DNA from: Geomesophilobacter sediminis | GTDB taxonomy: Bacteria > Desulfobacterota > Desulfuromonadia > Geobacterales > Geobacteraceae | Length of the DNA: 64,000 bases | Direction of reading: 5' to 3' | NCBI RefSeq assembly: GCF_016458275.1 | Contig: NZ_JAEMHM010000006.1 | Location: 235,494-299,493 of the forward strand | Shown: in pieces, positions 54,101-62,700 of the stretch | How the letters are laid out: each line of letters starts with the position of its first letter | Numbering within the stretch: position 1 is the first letter of the stretch | The notes under the pieces: generated by a model | Told to the model about the DNA's origin: nothing | What the model saw: the letters and a program-made list of their open reading frames with translations, nothing else | The model's database searches: none | Program-made: the position numbers and the translations under genes

Positions 54101-54801
54101 ACGGAATCCAAACCGCATACGAAATCGGCCAGGTGGCCTACTACTCGAATCTGGTGACGAGCGGAGCGGCCACCCTGACTCCCCTGGTCGGCACGACATC
54201 GGTGGGCATCGTTACTGCGACAGGCACCACGACGGTCAGCGGCGCCGTTGCCACCGGCGTGTCGACAGCCGCGGCAAGCGGGACCACGGGAGCCGCAGCC
54301 ATAGGTTCCGGTTTGCAGGCATACGTGGGAGCGTTGCTGAACCCGGCCACGATCGCCGTGGCAATCGTCGTCATGGTCGTCATGAAGGTCCTCATGGGAA
54401 GCGGCTGCGACCAGGGAGACATCCAGACCGGGATGCAGGCCGCGGCCAAGGATTGCCACTATATCGGCGATTACTGCGAGAAGAAGTGGCCCTTGGTCGG
54501 CTGCGTCCAGAAGGCGAAGGGGTACTGTTGCTTCAACACCAAGATGGCGCGGATCATCCACGAGCAGGGACGGCCGCAACTGCTGTCGTTCGGCACTGAC
54601 GGTGCCTGGGGTACCCCCAGCTCCCCCAACTGCCGGGGCTTCACGCCGGACGAGTTCCAGTCGCTGGATTTCTCCCGCATCGACCTGTCGGAGTACTTCG
54701 GAGACATCCAGAAGGACCTGGCGATGAAGATCCAGGGGGCACAGACATCGATCCAGAACCGGGTGGAGCAGAAATTCCAGGCAACGACGGGGGCCAACTG
54801 A
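51133..54801 (+). CDS. traN: Giant TraN-like mating-pair protein with lectin-like N-terminus
   Basis: 1222 residues, about double the usual TraN. Signal peptide (about 1-27). Residues about 29-212 resemble a C-type lectin-like fold: YTNWASPVYSGQDPQAVVMGGDGKWTSG and VQFDGVLDCA are typical of its second half, though most lectin cysteines are absent. From about 250 to 460 and 680 to 900 lie around 15-20 short repeats of C-P-x-G-x-x-Y-x(5-9)-C. The C-terminal part has a hydrophobic stretch (about 1005-1095) and the TraN end CCFNTKMARIIHEQGRPQL, CRGFTPDEFQSLDFSRIDLSE. TraN binds the recipient surface. Confidence 0.85.
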   Translation: MMFRILYAMIHATLIISLSGIPRTALAAVSCQDQINPNTTIRYSDTLVSFVSYNGKTYAIAKSAATGGTSEAETFFDFSANITRAYTMTGDSTGSLKNLLSLGKFGAAKPVKIDSADTEKFILTQYGKYLGSASTPKSTYLDAWKEYGASGFTTVDGSALSYTNWASPVYSGQDPQAVVMGGDGKWTSGLDGTRSGQIVQFDGVLDCAASFSPPQTGDGTTTTPPTTRTSGPDLSKPVCGQDLNNNGYAADLGEIANCIQTTQGLFCPVGSVNCVETYSAPICPSGSALNTSRDMCQADAVVTCGSGYSYDPSLDKCVRSIDCPENGLFNPVTDRCEKLVQNDCPTGYSYDGNSSSPTYDRCVKSATCNDGGSFIASSDRCERAWMPVCDSANGYSYNSATGQCQRSPVCSSGSYNPAYDLCTKQYAISCPSGYNYSATTGRCEMQPVCPSGTSFNSITNRCETSATTITGYTQPITGKTEIIKYKARGNTSTGITQYSTSPLALDSLSFDFILQNGQVVLKKECAWGGAGNCGCDRPHWNGWCRAGTDLTQTRNGNTLTVVATIFDWNYDYYSPYCDPGYTLFYDYDSGSPYCMGCPTQAYDWESGSYYTYYSCSGEVRYPASKSYTTGAAASADLSEFVSCPAGYTLTSPPSASTCTTIVSQWGVQTGITDCTQSGLYTCSAPVNACVAGYTLSGSVCYQNPTCPSGSFDSTTHTCYAPASLLCDDGFRLDTAANTCVKSPSCPGGVLNTGTDVCEATVTKDCGTYAFDSGANVCYSAPVCSAGVYDATFNLCLGALTRNCGSYAWSQPDFKCLQAVSCPKPDGFSQSSSVAFSSSLDRCVSEAQHDCPAGTAYNGLPVEKCEAVPICTGDGIYNTTVHSCFLGMNTCPLGTQYTCMDNNGTMQCSPNQCFTAGTSGTEETTVMDESMMQDDGQRDENGNCLDQLFVFNGKSSRCRPPGLTVGMINNCCESDSVGTDDMGSNISMVANGIQTAYEIGQVAYYSNLVTSGAATLTPLVGTTSVGIVTATGTTTVSGAVATGVSTAAASGTTGAAAIGSGLQAYVGALLNPATIAVAIVVMVVMKVLMGSGCDQGDIQTGMQAAAKDCHYIGDYCEKKWPLVGCVQKAKGYCCFNTKMARIIHEQGRPQLLSFGTDGAWGTPSSPNCRGFTPDEFQSLDFSRIDLSEYFGDIQKDLAMKIQGAQTSIQNRVEQKFQATTGAN

Positions 54802-55424
54802 TGAAGGGCGTTATCGTCATGGCTACGGTGCTCCTCGTGGCGACCTCCGCCGATGCCAGAAATCTGGGGACGGTCGGGGCAACATACCAGATCGCCGAGC
54901 GGGACGCCCTGACCGAGATCGAGCAACGTGCGAAAGGCATCGACTGGAGCAAGGTCGTGAGAAGGAAGGCGATCGATGATTACGACGGTCCGCCCGACCG
55001 GGTGCATCTTCCTCGCGCCGCAAGGGACAGAAGATTTCCGGTGGACATGACCTGGACCCTGGCGACGGATATTCCGGACGGCAAGGGTGGCGTGCTCTAC
55101 CCGCAAGGGTACACCTTCAACCCCCTCGATTACATCACCTTCACCAAGACCCTGGTAGTGATAAACGGGAACGATCCGGCGCAGGTGAAATGGTTCGCAT
55201 CGTCGGAATACAAGGGACGCATCGACGTGATGCTCCTTCTCACCGAGGGCCCTTACCGGACCCTGGGGGAGAGGCTCGATGTCCCCCTGTTCTACGCGGA
55301 CAGCACGATCATCGAAAGATTGCGGCTTTCGGCAGTGCCCTCGGTAGTGAGACAGGAAGAGAGACAGATGGTGGTGAGAGAGGTTGCAGTCCCACAGACC
55401 GCACGGAAACATCATGGGGAATAG
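54801..55424 (+). CDS. traW: TraW conjugal transfer protein
   Basis: 207 residues. Signal peptide MKGVIVMATVLLVATSADA, then RNLGTVGATYQIAERDALTEIEQRAKGIDW (TraW signature) and VLYPQGYTFNPLDYITFTKTLVVINGND, the usual Pro-phase motif. TraW is periplasmic and works with TraU and TrbC. The ATG overlaps the traN stop (ACTGATGA). Confidence 0.92.
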   Translation: MKGVIVMATVLLVATSADARNLGTVGATYQIAERDALTEIEQRAKGIDWSKVVRRKAIDDYDGPPDRVHLPRAARDRRFPVDMTWTLATDIPDGKGGVLYPQGYTFNPLDYITFTKTLVVINGNDPAQVKWFASSEYKGRIDVMLLLTEGPYRTLGERLDVPLFYADSTIIERLRLSAVPSVVRQEERQMVVREVAVPQTARKHHGE

Positions 55425-55456
55425 CGGGATCACGAAAAATCGCAAGGGGGGAAGGC

Positions 55457-55888
55457 ATGGAAAACAACTTCATCGTTACTCAGCGTCAGTTCCACGAGGG
55501 GAGCAAGCTGGTAGTGCTCGATAAGGTCACAACAGGTCCAAACAACAGGCTACTCTTCGATAGGGTCACCAAAAAGCGCATCAACGAGTTGTTCGGACCA
55601 TGCAAGTTCAATGAAGGGCGGGACGGTTATTCGAAGACCTCGATCTATGTGGCCCACAGGGATGCACCGGATGAAATCTACCGCATCTACACCCTGAGCG
55701 GCGTTTTCCGGATAGGGGGCACGAATTATGGTCCGCACCTGGGAGAGCTGATGGAATTGATCAACCCGGTTGCCTTTGCCGGTCTGAGCGGAAAGTCGAC
55801 CAGAGAGCATCTGTCCCGGTTCCGGTCCCGTTTTGAGCATATATATATAAGGCAAGAACCTCCTACTACGTCCGAGGAAAAGCAATGA
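55457..55888 (+). CDS. Unknown soluble protein inserted between traW and traU
   Basis: 143 residues from MENNFIVTQRQFHEGSK, with GGGGGGAAGG before ATG. No signal peptide or membrane segment, so it is cytoplasmic unlike all neighbours. Basic and mixed: KKRINELFGPCKFNEGRDGYSKTSIYVAHRDAPDEIYRIYTLSGVFRIGGTNYG, HLSRFRSRFEHIYI. No family recognised. The 3' end is AT-rich (ATATATATAA). Its stop overlaps traU, so it is expressed with the operon. Possibly a cargo gene (regulator or exclusion/anti-host factor). Confidence 0.65.
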   Translation: MENNFIVTQRQFHEGSKLVVLDKVTTGPNNRLLFDRVTKKRINELFGPCKFNEGRDGYSKTSIYVAHRDAPDEIYRIYTLSGVFRIGGTNYGPHLGELMELINPVAFAGLSGKSTREHLSRFRSRFEHIYIRQEPPTTSEEKQ

Positions 55889-56913
55889 GGATGAATCTTC
55901 ACAGGAAAAGAACCATTCCCTTTCTGGCTGTGGCGCTCTGGCTTGTTGCCGCCGCCGCGCACGCCGGTTCGGTCTGCAAGGGGACAGCGATCAACCCGGT
56001 CACGGACATCTGCTGGCAGTGCATGTTCCCGGCCCAGATCGGCAGCGTCTCGTTCGGCATGGGGCAGGAGTCGGCCCCGGGTAACATCACCACTCCCACC
56101 TGTGTCTGCCCCGACAGCAAGCAGGGGATCATCGCCGGCCTCTCGGTCGCCTTCTGGGAGCATGCGCGGATGATCGAGACGGTGAAGGATCCTTATTGTT
56201 TCCCGATCCTGGGAACCGGCATGACCAACCCGAAACCGGGGTTTTCCTCCGGCACCTCCAACGGGCCGGCCTATAGCGACAATGCTTACTCGTTCCAGCA
56301 GGCCCACTACTACACTTTCCCGGCCTGGTCGATCCTGAAACTCTTCATGGACTTTCCCTGCGCCGAGCAGGGGGGATTCGACCTCGCCTACATGACCGAG
56401 GTGGACCCGATGTGGAACGACGACAGCCTCTCGTTCATCATCAACCCGGAGGCGCTCCTGTTCGCCAACCCCGTTTCCCAGGTCGCCTGTGTCGCAGACA
56501 GCGTGGCGGCCACAGTCAGCAACCCCATCGACCCACTGTTCTGGTGCATGGGGTCGTGGGGCTCCTTCTATCCCTTGACCGGAAGCGTGGACTCCAGCGA
56601 CCCTCTGAGCGTCAACGCGGGTCTCGCCGCGAGGATGCTCTTCAAGCTGGGGAGGGAATCGCTCCTGTTTGACACCGGCATCAACCAGTGCTCCTCGGGC
56701 GGGGTCATCACCCCGATCCTCGTGAAGAGCAACTACCGCCTGCAGATCGCCCGCCCGGTCCGCGGCACTGCATGCAATCCCATCGGCAGGCCGGCCATGA
56801 TCTGGGGGTCGGGAAAGAATCCGCCCTGGGGGGCAGGCGCCAATTCCCCCGACAATTTTCTCTGGTCGATGACGAGAAGGAGGGTCTGTTGCGTCGGATA
56901 TGGCCTCAACTGA
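55885..56913 (+). CDS. traU: TraU conjugal transfer protein
   Basis: 342 residues. Signal peptide up to AAHAG; then VCKGTAINPVTDICWQCMFPAQIGSVSFGMG, VCVCPDS, SILKLFMDFPCAEQGGFDLAYMTEVDPMWNDD and a C-terminal IWGSGKNPPWGAGANSPDNFLWSMTRRRVCCVGYGLN, which define TraU. Periplasmic, rich in conserved cysteines, needed for DNA transfer. Overlaps the genes on both sides. Confidence 0.95.
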   Translation: MRMNLHRKRTIPFLAVALWLVAAAAHAGSVCKGTAINPVTDICWQCMFPAQIGSVSFGMGQESAPGNITTPTCVCPDSKQGIIAGLSVAFWEHARMIETVKDPYCFPILGTGMTNPKPGFSSGTSNGPAYSDNAYSFQQAHYYTFPAWSILKLFMDFPCAEQGGFDLAYMTEVDPMWNDDSLSFIINPEALLFANPVSQVACVADSVAATVSNPIDPLFWCMGSWGSFYPLTGSVDSSDPLSVNAGLAARMLFKLGRESLLFDTGINQCSSGGVITPILVKSNYRLQIARPVRGTACNPIGRPAMIWGSGKNPPWGAGANSPDNFLWSMTRRRVCCVGYGLN

Positions 56914-57878
56914 TGATTGCCGCTATCCTCGCGGTTCCCATGTCGGCAGCTGCCGCTGAAAAAGCGGGGTATATCGCAACGCCTGACGCCTGCTACGTTC
57001 CGGAAAAAGTGGATGGAGAGGTCGTCCGCCTGAAAAAGGCCGGCGTCTGCGAGGGGAAGCCCGGTCGGGTCTTTGTCGGCACGGATCGGGAAACGGTGAA
57101 GGTTTTCGTGGACGGGAAATTCTGGAAAGAAGCACGGGTTGAGGAAATGGGGGTGCCTGACATCTCGTCGAGCCTCGCCCGGGCCAACCGAGTGGCGGGA
57201 GAACAGACGATCCCACAAAACTCCGCCAGGGGCGAGATGGAGAAGGCTGCCGGGAAACTCGACTCCTACTACCGCTCGCCGGAGTTCCAGGGACGGCTGA
57301 AGAGCGAGACGGAGAGGGTCAAGGCCGAACTCTTCGGGGAAAGCCTTGGCAAGTTCTACCCCGACAGCCTGGCGCAAGAGAGAAAGGGAAGGCTCATCGA
57401 GACCGAGAGGATCTACGTCTTCGTTTCCTCGTCGATGCCGCTTCAGACGATTCGCAATTATACCGCCTCCGTCGCCCGTCTCCACGACCCCCGGATCACG
57501 CTGGTCATGAGGGGGTTCGTCGGAGGGATGGCGAAGATCAGGCCGACCATCGACTTCGTGGGGAGCGTCCTCAAGGAAGATCCGGACTGCGATCCTTCCG
57601 GGAGCGACTGCCGGATGCGGCCGGCGAGTCTGATCGTCGATCCCCTGCTCTTCCGGAGGTACGGCATCGAGAAGGTGCCGGCGGTCGTCTACGCGCAGGG
57701 GGTGAAGGCCGAGGACCCCGGATTGAGCGAGGGGGATGCCCGGAACGCGAAACTGACGGAGAGCTTTACGGTCTACGGCGACGCGAGTCTGGAATACATC
57801 CTGGAGCTGATCGGCCGGGAAACTGGTTCCCCTTCCCTGAAGGGTCTCGTGTCTGCCCTGCCGGCCGCTCGGCAGTGA
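56889..57878 (+). CDS. trbC: TrbC-type conjugal transfer protein
   Basis: 329 residues from a TTG at 56889 (GGAGG five bases upstream), giving signal peptide RRIWPQLMIAAILAVPMSAAAA; the ATG at 56913 would lose most of it. The F-type TrbC core is ERIYVFVSSSMPLQTIRNYTASVARL (about 177-202), VMRGFVGG, and VIVDPLLFRRYGIEKVPAVVYA, a thioredoxin-like fold. Overlaps traU by 25 bp. Works with TraW and TraU in pilus assembly. Confidence 0.9.
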   Translation: MRRIWPQLMIAAILAVPMSAAAAEKAGYIATPDACYVPEKVDGEVVRLKKAGVCEGKPGRVFVGTDRETVKVFVDGKFWKEARVEEMGVPDISSSLARANRVAGEQTIPQNSARGEMEKAAGKLDSYYRSPEFQGRLKSETERVKAELFGESLGKFYPDSLAQERKGRLIETERIYVFVSSSMPLQTIRNYTASVARLHDPRITLVMRGFVGGMAKIRPTIDFVGSVLKEDPDCDPSGSDCRMRPASLIVDPLLFRRYGIEKVPAVVYAQGVKAEDPGLSEGDARNAKLTESFTVYGDASLEYILELIGRETGSPSLKGLVSALPAARQ

Positions 57879-57894
57879 CTATGCACCAATCAAG

Positions 57895-58311
57895 GTGGCG
57901 ATTTTGGAGAGTGAATGGGTGACTTCAAAGGAGATGAAATTGGACGCGGAAATGGGAACCGACTTGGTGCACAAAGATGATCCAAAAAAGCGAACTCTCG
58001 AAAAGAAACGGCCCGTGGTGAAACCGGCGGGGCTTTTGGGGCTGGTGGCGCTCTGCCTGGCCGTCTCGATCGTCACGTCGATCACCACCCTGTTCTGTTA
58101 CGACCACTGGTACGCCCAGAAGGTCGTGGCCGTTGACATCAAGGGATACATCGAGGCGCAGCGGGAAAACTACCTGGCAGGCAAGATGAGCGACGACGAT
58201 CTGAGGAAGAGCTTTGACCGGCTCGAGGCGGTGGTCACCGCGATACCGAAGAACAGGGTCGTCATCATGGGTGACGCGGTGGTGCGGAATGCCGAAACGA
58301 TCAAACCTTGA
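57895..58311 (+). CDS. trbI: TrbI-type inner-membrane transfer protein
   Basis: 138 residues. N-terminal charged part, one membrane helix (about 46-68, AGLLGLVALCLAVSIVTSITTLF), and a short periplasmic domain: VVAVDIKGYIEAQRENYLAGKMSDDDLRKSFDRLEAVV and NRVVIMGDAVV, as in F-type TrbI. Start uncertain: GTG 57895, or GTG 57919 with GGAG eight bases before it. Confidence 0.8.
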   Translation: MAILESEWVTSKEMKLDAEMGTDLVHKDDPKKRTLEKKRPVVKPAGLLGLVALCLAVSIVTSITTLFCYDHWYAQKVVAVDIKGYIEAQRENYLAGKMSDDDLRKSFDRLEAVVTAIPKNRVVIMGDAVVRNAETIKP

Positions 58312-58783
58312 TTACCGGGACTGGAGGGTCTGGCTCTTCATCGCCCTGTTCATCGTTGTCGGCAGCCAGCTCCCCGGCAGGATCAGCGTGACCCTCACCC
58401 CTTCCCTCAAGCACCGGGTCTACTGGCTCGCCAGGGAACCGGACAGGGTGAAAAGGGGTGACTACGTGCTCTTCCACTACCCGGAACAGGTGACCAGGCT
58501 CGCCCGGGGTGAGGTCTCGGACCTGATGAAGATCCTCGGCTGCGACGAAGGTGACATACTGACCGTGGACGAGACGAAAAGCTACTACTGCAACGGCAAG
58601 TACTTGGTCCGGGCCAAGGACGTCTCCCTCAAGGGGGAGAGGCTCGAGAGCTTCGTTTTCAACGGCCCGATCCCGGCCGGCTTCATGTTCGTAATCGGCC
58701 AGCACAAGGACAGCTACGACTCCCGCTACTTTGGTCTGGTGGAGAAAAGCCGGATCAGGGCGAAAGCGTATCCCATTTTCTGA
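58289..58783 (+). CDS. traF: S26-family TraF peptidase
   Basis: 164 residues from ATG 58289, overlapping trbI. One membrane helix (about 14-30), catalytic Ser39 in TPSLKHRVYWL and candidate Lys81 in DLMKILGCDEGD, C-terminal DSRYFGLVEKSRIRAKAYPIF. This is the signal-peptidase-like TraF (P-type/TrhF style) that matures or cyclises pilin, not the thioredoxin-like TraF of plasmid F. Confidence 0.88.
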   Translation: MPKRSNLDYRDWRVWLFIALFIVVGSQLPGRISVTLTPSLKHRVYWLAREPDRVKRGDYVLFHYPEQVTRLARGEVSDLMKILGCDEGDILTVDETKSYYCNGKYLVRAKDVSLKGERLESFVFNGPIPAGFMFVIGQHKDSYDSRYFGLVEKSRIRAKAYPIF

Positions 58784-58794
58784 GAGGTGACGGT

Positions 58795-59046
58795 ATGCCC
58801 ATCGAAAAACTGAATCCCCTGCACTACATGGGGCAGGCGGAATACACCGGGTTTTGGCAGAAACTCTTCGCCACGGCCCTCTTCGGCTTCTGGGGGAGGT
58901 TCCTGTTCATCGCCTTCATCTTCCTGGCCTTCTGGGTCGGGGTGCGGCAGAGGAATCCGACCCTGGCAGCCATCTGTCTCATTCTCGCGTCCATCGTTGC
59001 CTACGGCGGCGGCGTCATGAACCTGGTCAGGTCACTGGCCGGATAG
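58795..59046 (+). CDS. Small membrane protein
   Basis: 83 residues, two hydrophobic segments (about 32-49 and 56-78): LFIAFIFLAFWVGVRQRNPTLAAICLILASIVAYGGGVMNL. GAGAGGTGACGGT before ATG. It is unknown and lies in the transfer operon. Confidence 0.7.
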   Translation: MPIEKLNPLHYMGQAEYTGFWQKLFATALFGFWGRFLFIAFIFLAFWVGVRQRNPTLAAICLILASIVAYGGGVMNLVRSLAG

Positions 59047-59056
59047 GAGGATAGCA

Positions 59057-59797
59057 ATGTCGAAACAGAGTGGCGGCTCGCCGGACGTGATGCCGGTGCC
59101 GCAGAGCAACGAGATCCACCCCCGGGGGCTTCTGGAGGCGATTTCCTACATCGATCAGAACTTCGCCAACGAGCTCGGTGGCTGCATGACTAATTCCCGT
59201 TTCCTCACCACCAAACAGCGGCTTGAATTCATGGAGGTGGGGTTCCGCAGTTCCTTCGCCTCCGGGATCGTGACAGCGCTCCTGACGCCGGTCGCGATCG
59301 GGGTCATCGAGCAGTACATCCCCATGTTCGGAGACCCCACGCCGACCATGTTCGACAAGTTCAGCGCCTTCCTTCTCGCCCTCGGATTTTCCCTCGGCTA
59401 CGCGATCTTCATGGCGAAGACGGCCACCTGCTATATAGGCGGGTACACGAGGGCCATGGTACTGAACCTTCTCGGGGGGATGACGGTGGGTGCGGTGCTG
59501 AAGGCGGTTCTGGCCTTCATCGCCTTCCATTTCATCTACTTCAAGGTCTTCACGGACAAGAACATCCTCTGGGTGACGGAGAAACTTTACCATGCCAGGG
59601 CGTCTTCCAAAACGGTTGCGGCCATCTACTACTGGGTGCAGGGATTCAAGGGGATCTTCCTCACTTCCGCATATTTCATCCTGGTCTCGACGGCAGTGTT
59701 CATCATCATCCCGCTCATCGCCATGGCGTTTGCCTGGATCAGGAACCGCAGGCTTATCGCCGCAGGGGTCGTGAATGTCGATGCGAACAACGTCTAG
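59057..59797 (+). CDS. Membrane protein of unknown function
   Basis: 246 residues with four to five hydrophobic segments (about 70-92, 108-125, 133-160, 200-225). GGAGG before ATG. The N-terminal 60 residues are soluble (NEIHPRGLLEAISYIDQNFANELGG). No family recognised; the position before TraG is where TraH stands in F-type operons, but it is not TraH. Its 3' end overlaps traG by 23 bp. Confidence 0.7.
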   Translation: MSKQSGGSPDVMPVPQSNEIHPRGLLEAISYIDQNFANELGGCMTNSRFLTTKQRLEFMEVGFRSSFASGIVTALLTPVAIGVIEQYIPMFGDPTPTMFDKFSAFLLALGFSLGYAIFMAKTATCYIGGYTRAMVLNLLGGMTVGAVLKAVLAFIAFHFIYFKVFTDKNILWVTEKLYHARASSKTVAAIYYWVQGFKGIFLTSAYFILVSTAVFIIIPLIAMAFAWIRNRRLIAAGVVNVDANNV

Positions 59798-62700
59798 GAT
59801 CGCCATTGCCCTTCTTATTCTCGCCATTCCAAGCGCGGCCTTCGCCACGACCATGGATTTCTATGTCTATGGCGGGTTCGACGCGGTGGTGAACGCCTTC
59901 AACAAGCTGGCGCTGATCTTCGGTGACAGCACCTACAAGTCGCTCTACGCCATCTCGATAGTGGCCGGAATTTTTTTCGGGTGTCTCTCTCTGGCATCGA
60001 AGGCTCTGGGTACCGGCAACGGCTCTCCCATGGCTTGGCTGGTGCCGTCGCTCATCGGGATCATGGTCTACCTGGCACTGGTAGTACCGAAAGGGACCCT
60101 CCAGATATACGATCCTGTCTACAACAAGAACCAGGCCGTGGGGAGCATCCCCGAAGGCGTGGTAGTGGTTGCAGGAATTCTGAACACGATCGAGCGGGGG
60201 CTCGTGGAGATCGTGAGCACCTCCGGGGACCCCATGTCCTACCAGACACAGGCGGGAGGAAAGGGATTCCTTGGCCTGGCGCAGCTGACGAGCCTTCCCT
60301 TGTCCGCTTCCGACAGCAACCTGGACGCCTCGTTGCGGCGCTACGTCAAGGATTGCGTTACCTATGAACTGATGCGTCCTGGAAGCTCCTTGTCAGTGGA
60401 CGAGCTGCGTAAAACGACCACAAGTTTCACGACTTCTCTACAGAAGGCGCAGAATCCTGCGGTCTGGACCGTCTACTACGATTCCTCGACCCCGAACGGC
60501 CAGACACTCACCTGTACCGACGCCTGGACGAACATCACAGCCGCTCTCACCCCGGCCAGTCTTTCGAACAACATCAGCGCTGTCTGCGCGAGCCTCGGCT
60601 ATGACGTGACAGACGCGGCCTCACTCAACCAGTGCAAAACGGTCCTGGAGAACGTCAACGACGGGACCACCTTGGGAGCTGCCTCGCTCGACGACTTCCT
60701 GAAGCAGGCCTACATCTCACAGCGACTCGAGGAGGTCTTCCGGAGTGGCGACGCGACCGGTGCCACAAACTATCAGTTCCTTCTGGGCGCTTCCGGGGCC
60801 ATGAAGGCTGCCAACGAGTGGCTGCCGATACTGAGGGCGGTGCTCACCGCGATCGCCGTGGGACTGCTCCCATTCCTGGCGCTCTTCATACCCACACCCT
60901 TCATCGGCAAGGCCGTTGGGCTCATTGCCGGCCTGTTCGTCTGGCTTACCGCCTGGGGTGTCACCGACGCCATAGTCCATCAGTTTGCCGTGGACTACGC
61001 CAACAAGACCTACGAGCTGGTGCGGCAGAACCGGCTCGGTATGGATGCCCTCTACTTCTTTCCGGATCAGACCGTGAAGATCCTCGGCATGTTCGGGACT
61101 CTGCGAATGAGCGGCATGATGCTGGCCACCGTCATCACCGGCATGCTGGTGAAGTTCGGAGGTCACGCCATGGCGATGATGTCGGGGAGCCTGGCAGGAC
61201 AGATCCAATCGGCAGGAACGAGGGCCGCCCACGAGATCGAGGACCCTGCCGGCAGGGCCTCGGCGATCCAGCGAAACGTGTCCGCCATGCCGGCGCAGGC
61301 ATGGGCGAACGAACACAGTTTCTGGTCGCGGGGCTCCGCTGCGAAGTCGCACATGGACATGAATACTGGGAGCGGCCTGGCGCTCGGGACGGAAGGGTTT
61401 TCGCAGGGGTATAACTCGATGCAGACGAGCATGGGAACCACCGACGCCTTTGTGAAGTCGGGTGATCCTCGGGCATCGGCGGCTCTCGGTACGGCGATGA
61501 TGAAGGCGCCGACGGGACAATTCAGCACGAACGCCGGACAGGAGTGGATACGTCATGCGACGCCGGACGGAAAGATGGCGACCTTGACCAGCGGGTCACA
61601 GAAGCTGGCCCTTTCCAATGGCCGGCTTACCGATGCAAACGGCATGCACCTGGGAATCAAGTACAACGAAGGAATCAAGGCCGGTTATTCCGTGGCGAGG
61701 AGCAACGCTGAATCTGAAGCCATACGGTACGACATGGCAACAGGGCGCAGTTTCCTCTCAACTCTTTCCAATAACGAGGGGACCACTTCCGTCAGCGGGA
61801 TCGCCCAGAAATATGGGGTTTCGAAAGGTATGGCGCACGAGCTAAACAAGACCCTTGCCAATACCGCTTCCATCATCGGGAACAAGTCTACGGCTATCAG
61901 GGACGAACATGGCAATATGGTTTCAAAGGACGCCTTTGGCCAATTTGTAGCAACTGCAGAGGCAGGAACACCTTTTGGAACCATTGCCCCTATCAAAATT
62001 TCAGCGTCTGGACAAGGGGGGTACAAGGTTTCAGCGCAAACAAAGGAGGGAACAACACATACTTATACTGTTGATGTGGCCGACAAGAAGGGAGTTGAAC
62101 GTTCGGTAGGCGAGGCATGGCGTGATACAACTTCGAAGCTCAGATCCACGGAGCTTTCATCAAATGACCAGAAGGCTATCAGTGAAATGCTCCAGGTTTC
62201 GGAGACAGAAAGCTCTACGACCCAGGCCAGCCAAGCATGGAACAAGGCAAAGACGCTGGAGCGTAAAGAGACAGAGGAAACTTCCCATGCCGTTCAGGCA
62301 AGCCAGGAGTATGACGCCGCACTCATCGGCTGGTATGGAGATAAGTATTACGGAAATGTGGCTTCTGAGCAGAGATATGCGGAAGCTGCTTCCGACCTCA
62401 ACCTATTGGCGACTAGGGCAGACAAGGGAGCGATCAACAAGGTTTTCGGAGATTTCATAGAGGAAAAGGCGCTCGCCCCTGCCCCTGTCACAGTACGTGG
62501 TGATAAGCCACCTGTGGAGGCTCCCGGGGCTGCGCCCGAGTCCCTCGAGCGGGTTTCGCAAATGGTCTCAGACGCGAACAGCCGTATAGAAGCGGGTCGA
62601 GCCAGTATGGATCGACCTAAGGCAATCCCCGACAACATTCGGGAAAGGATTGCCGGTTCTTCTCCATCAGTAGGTATTGGTAAACCGAACCCCCAGCTGA

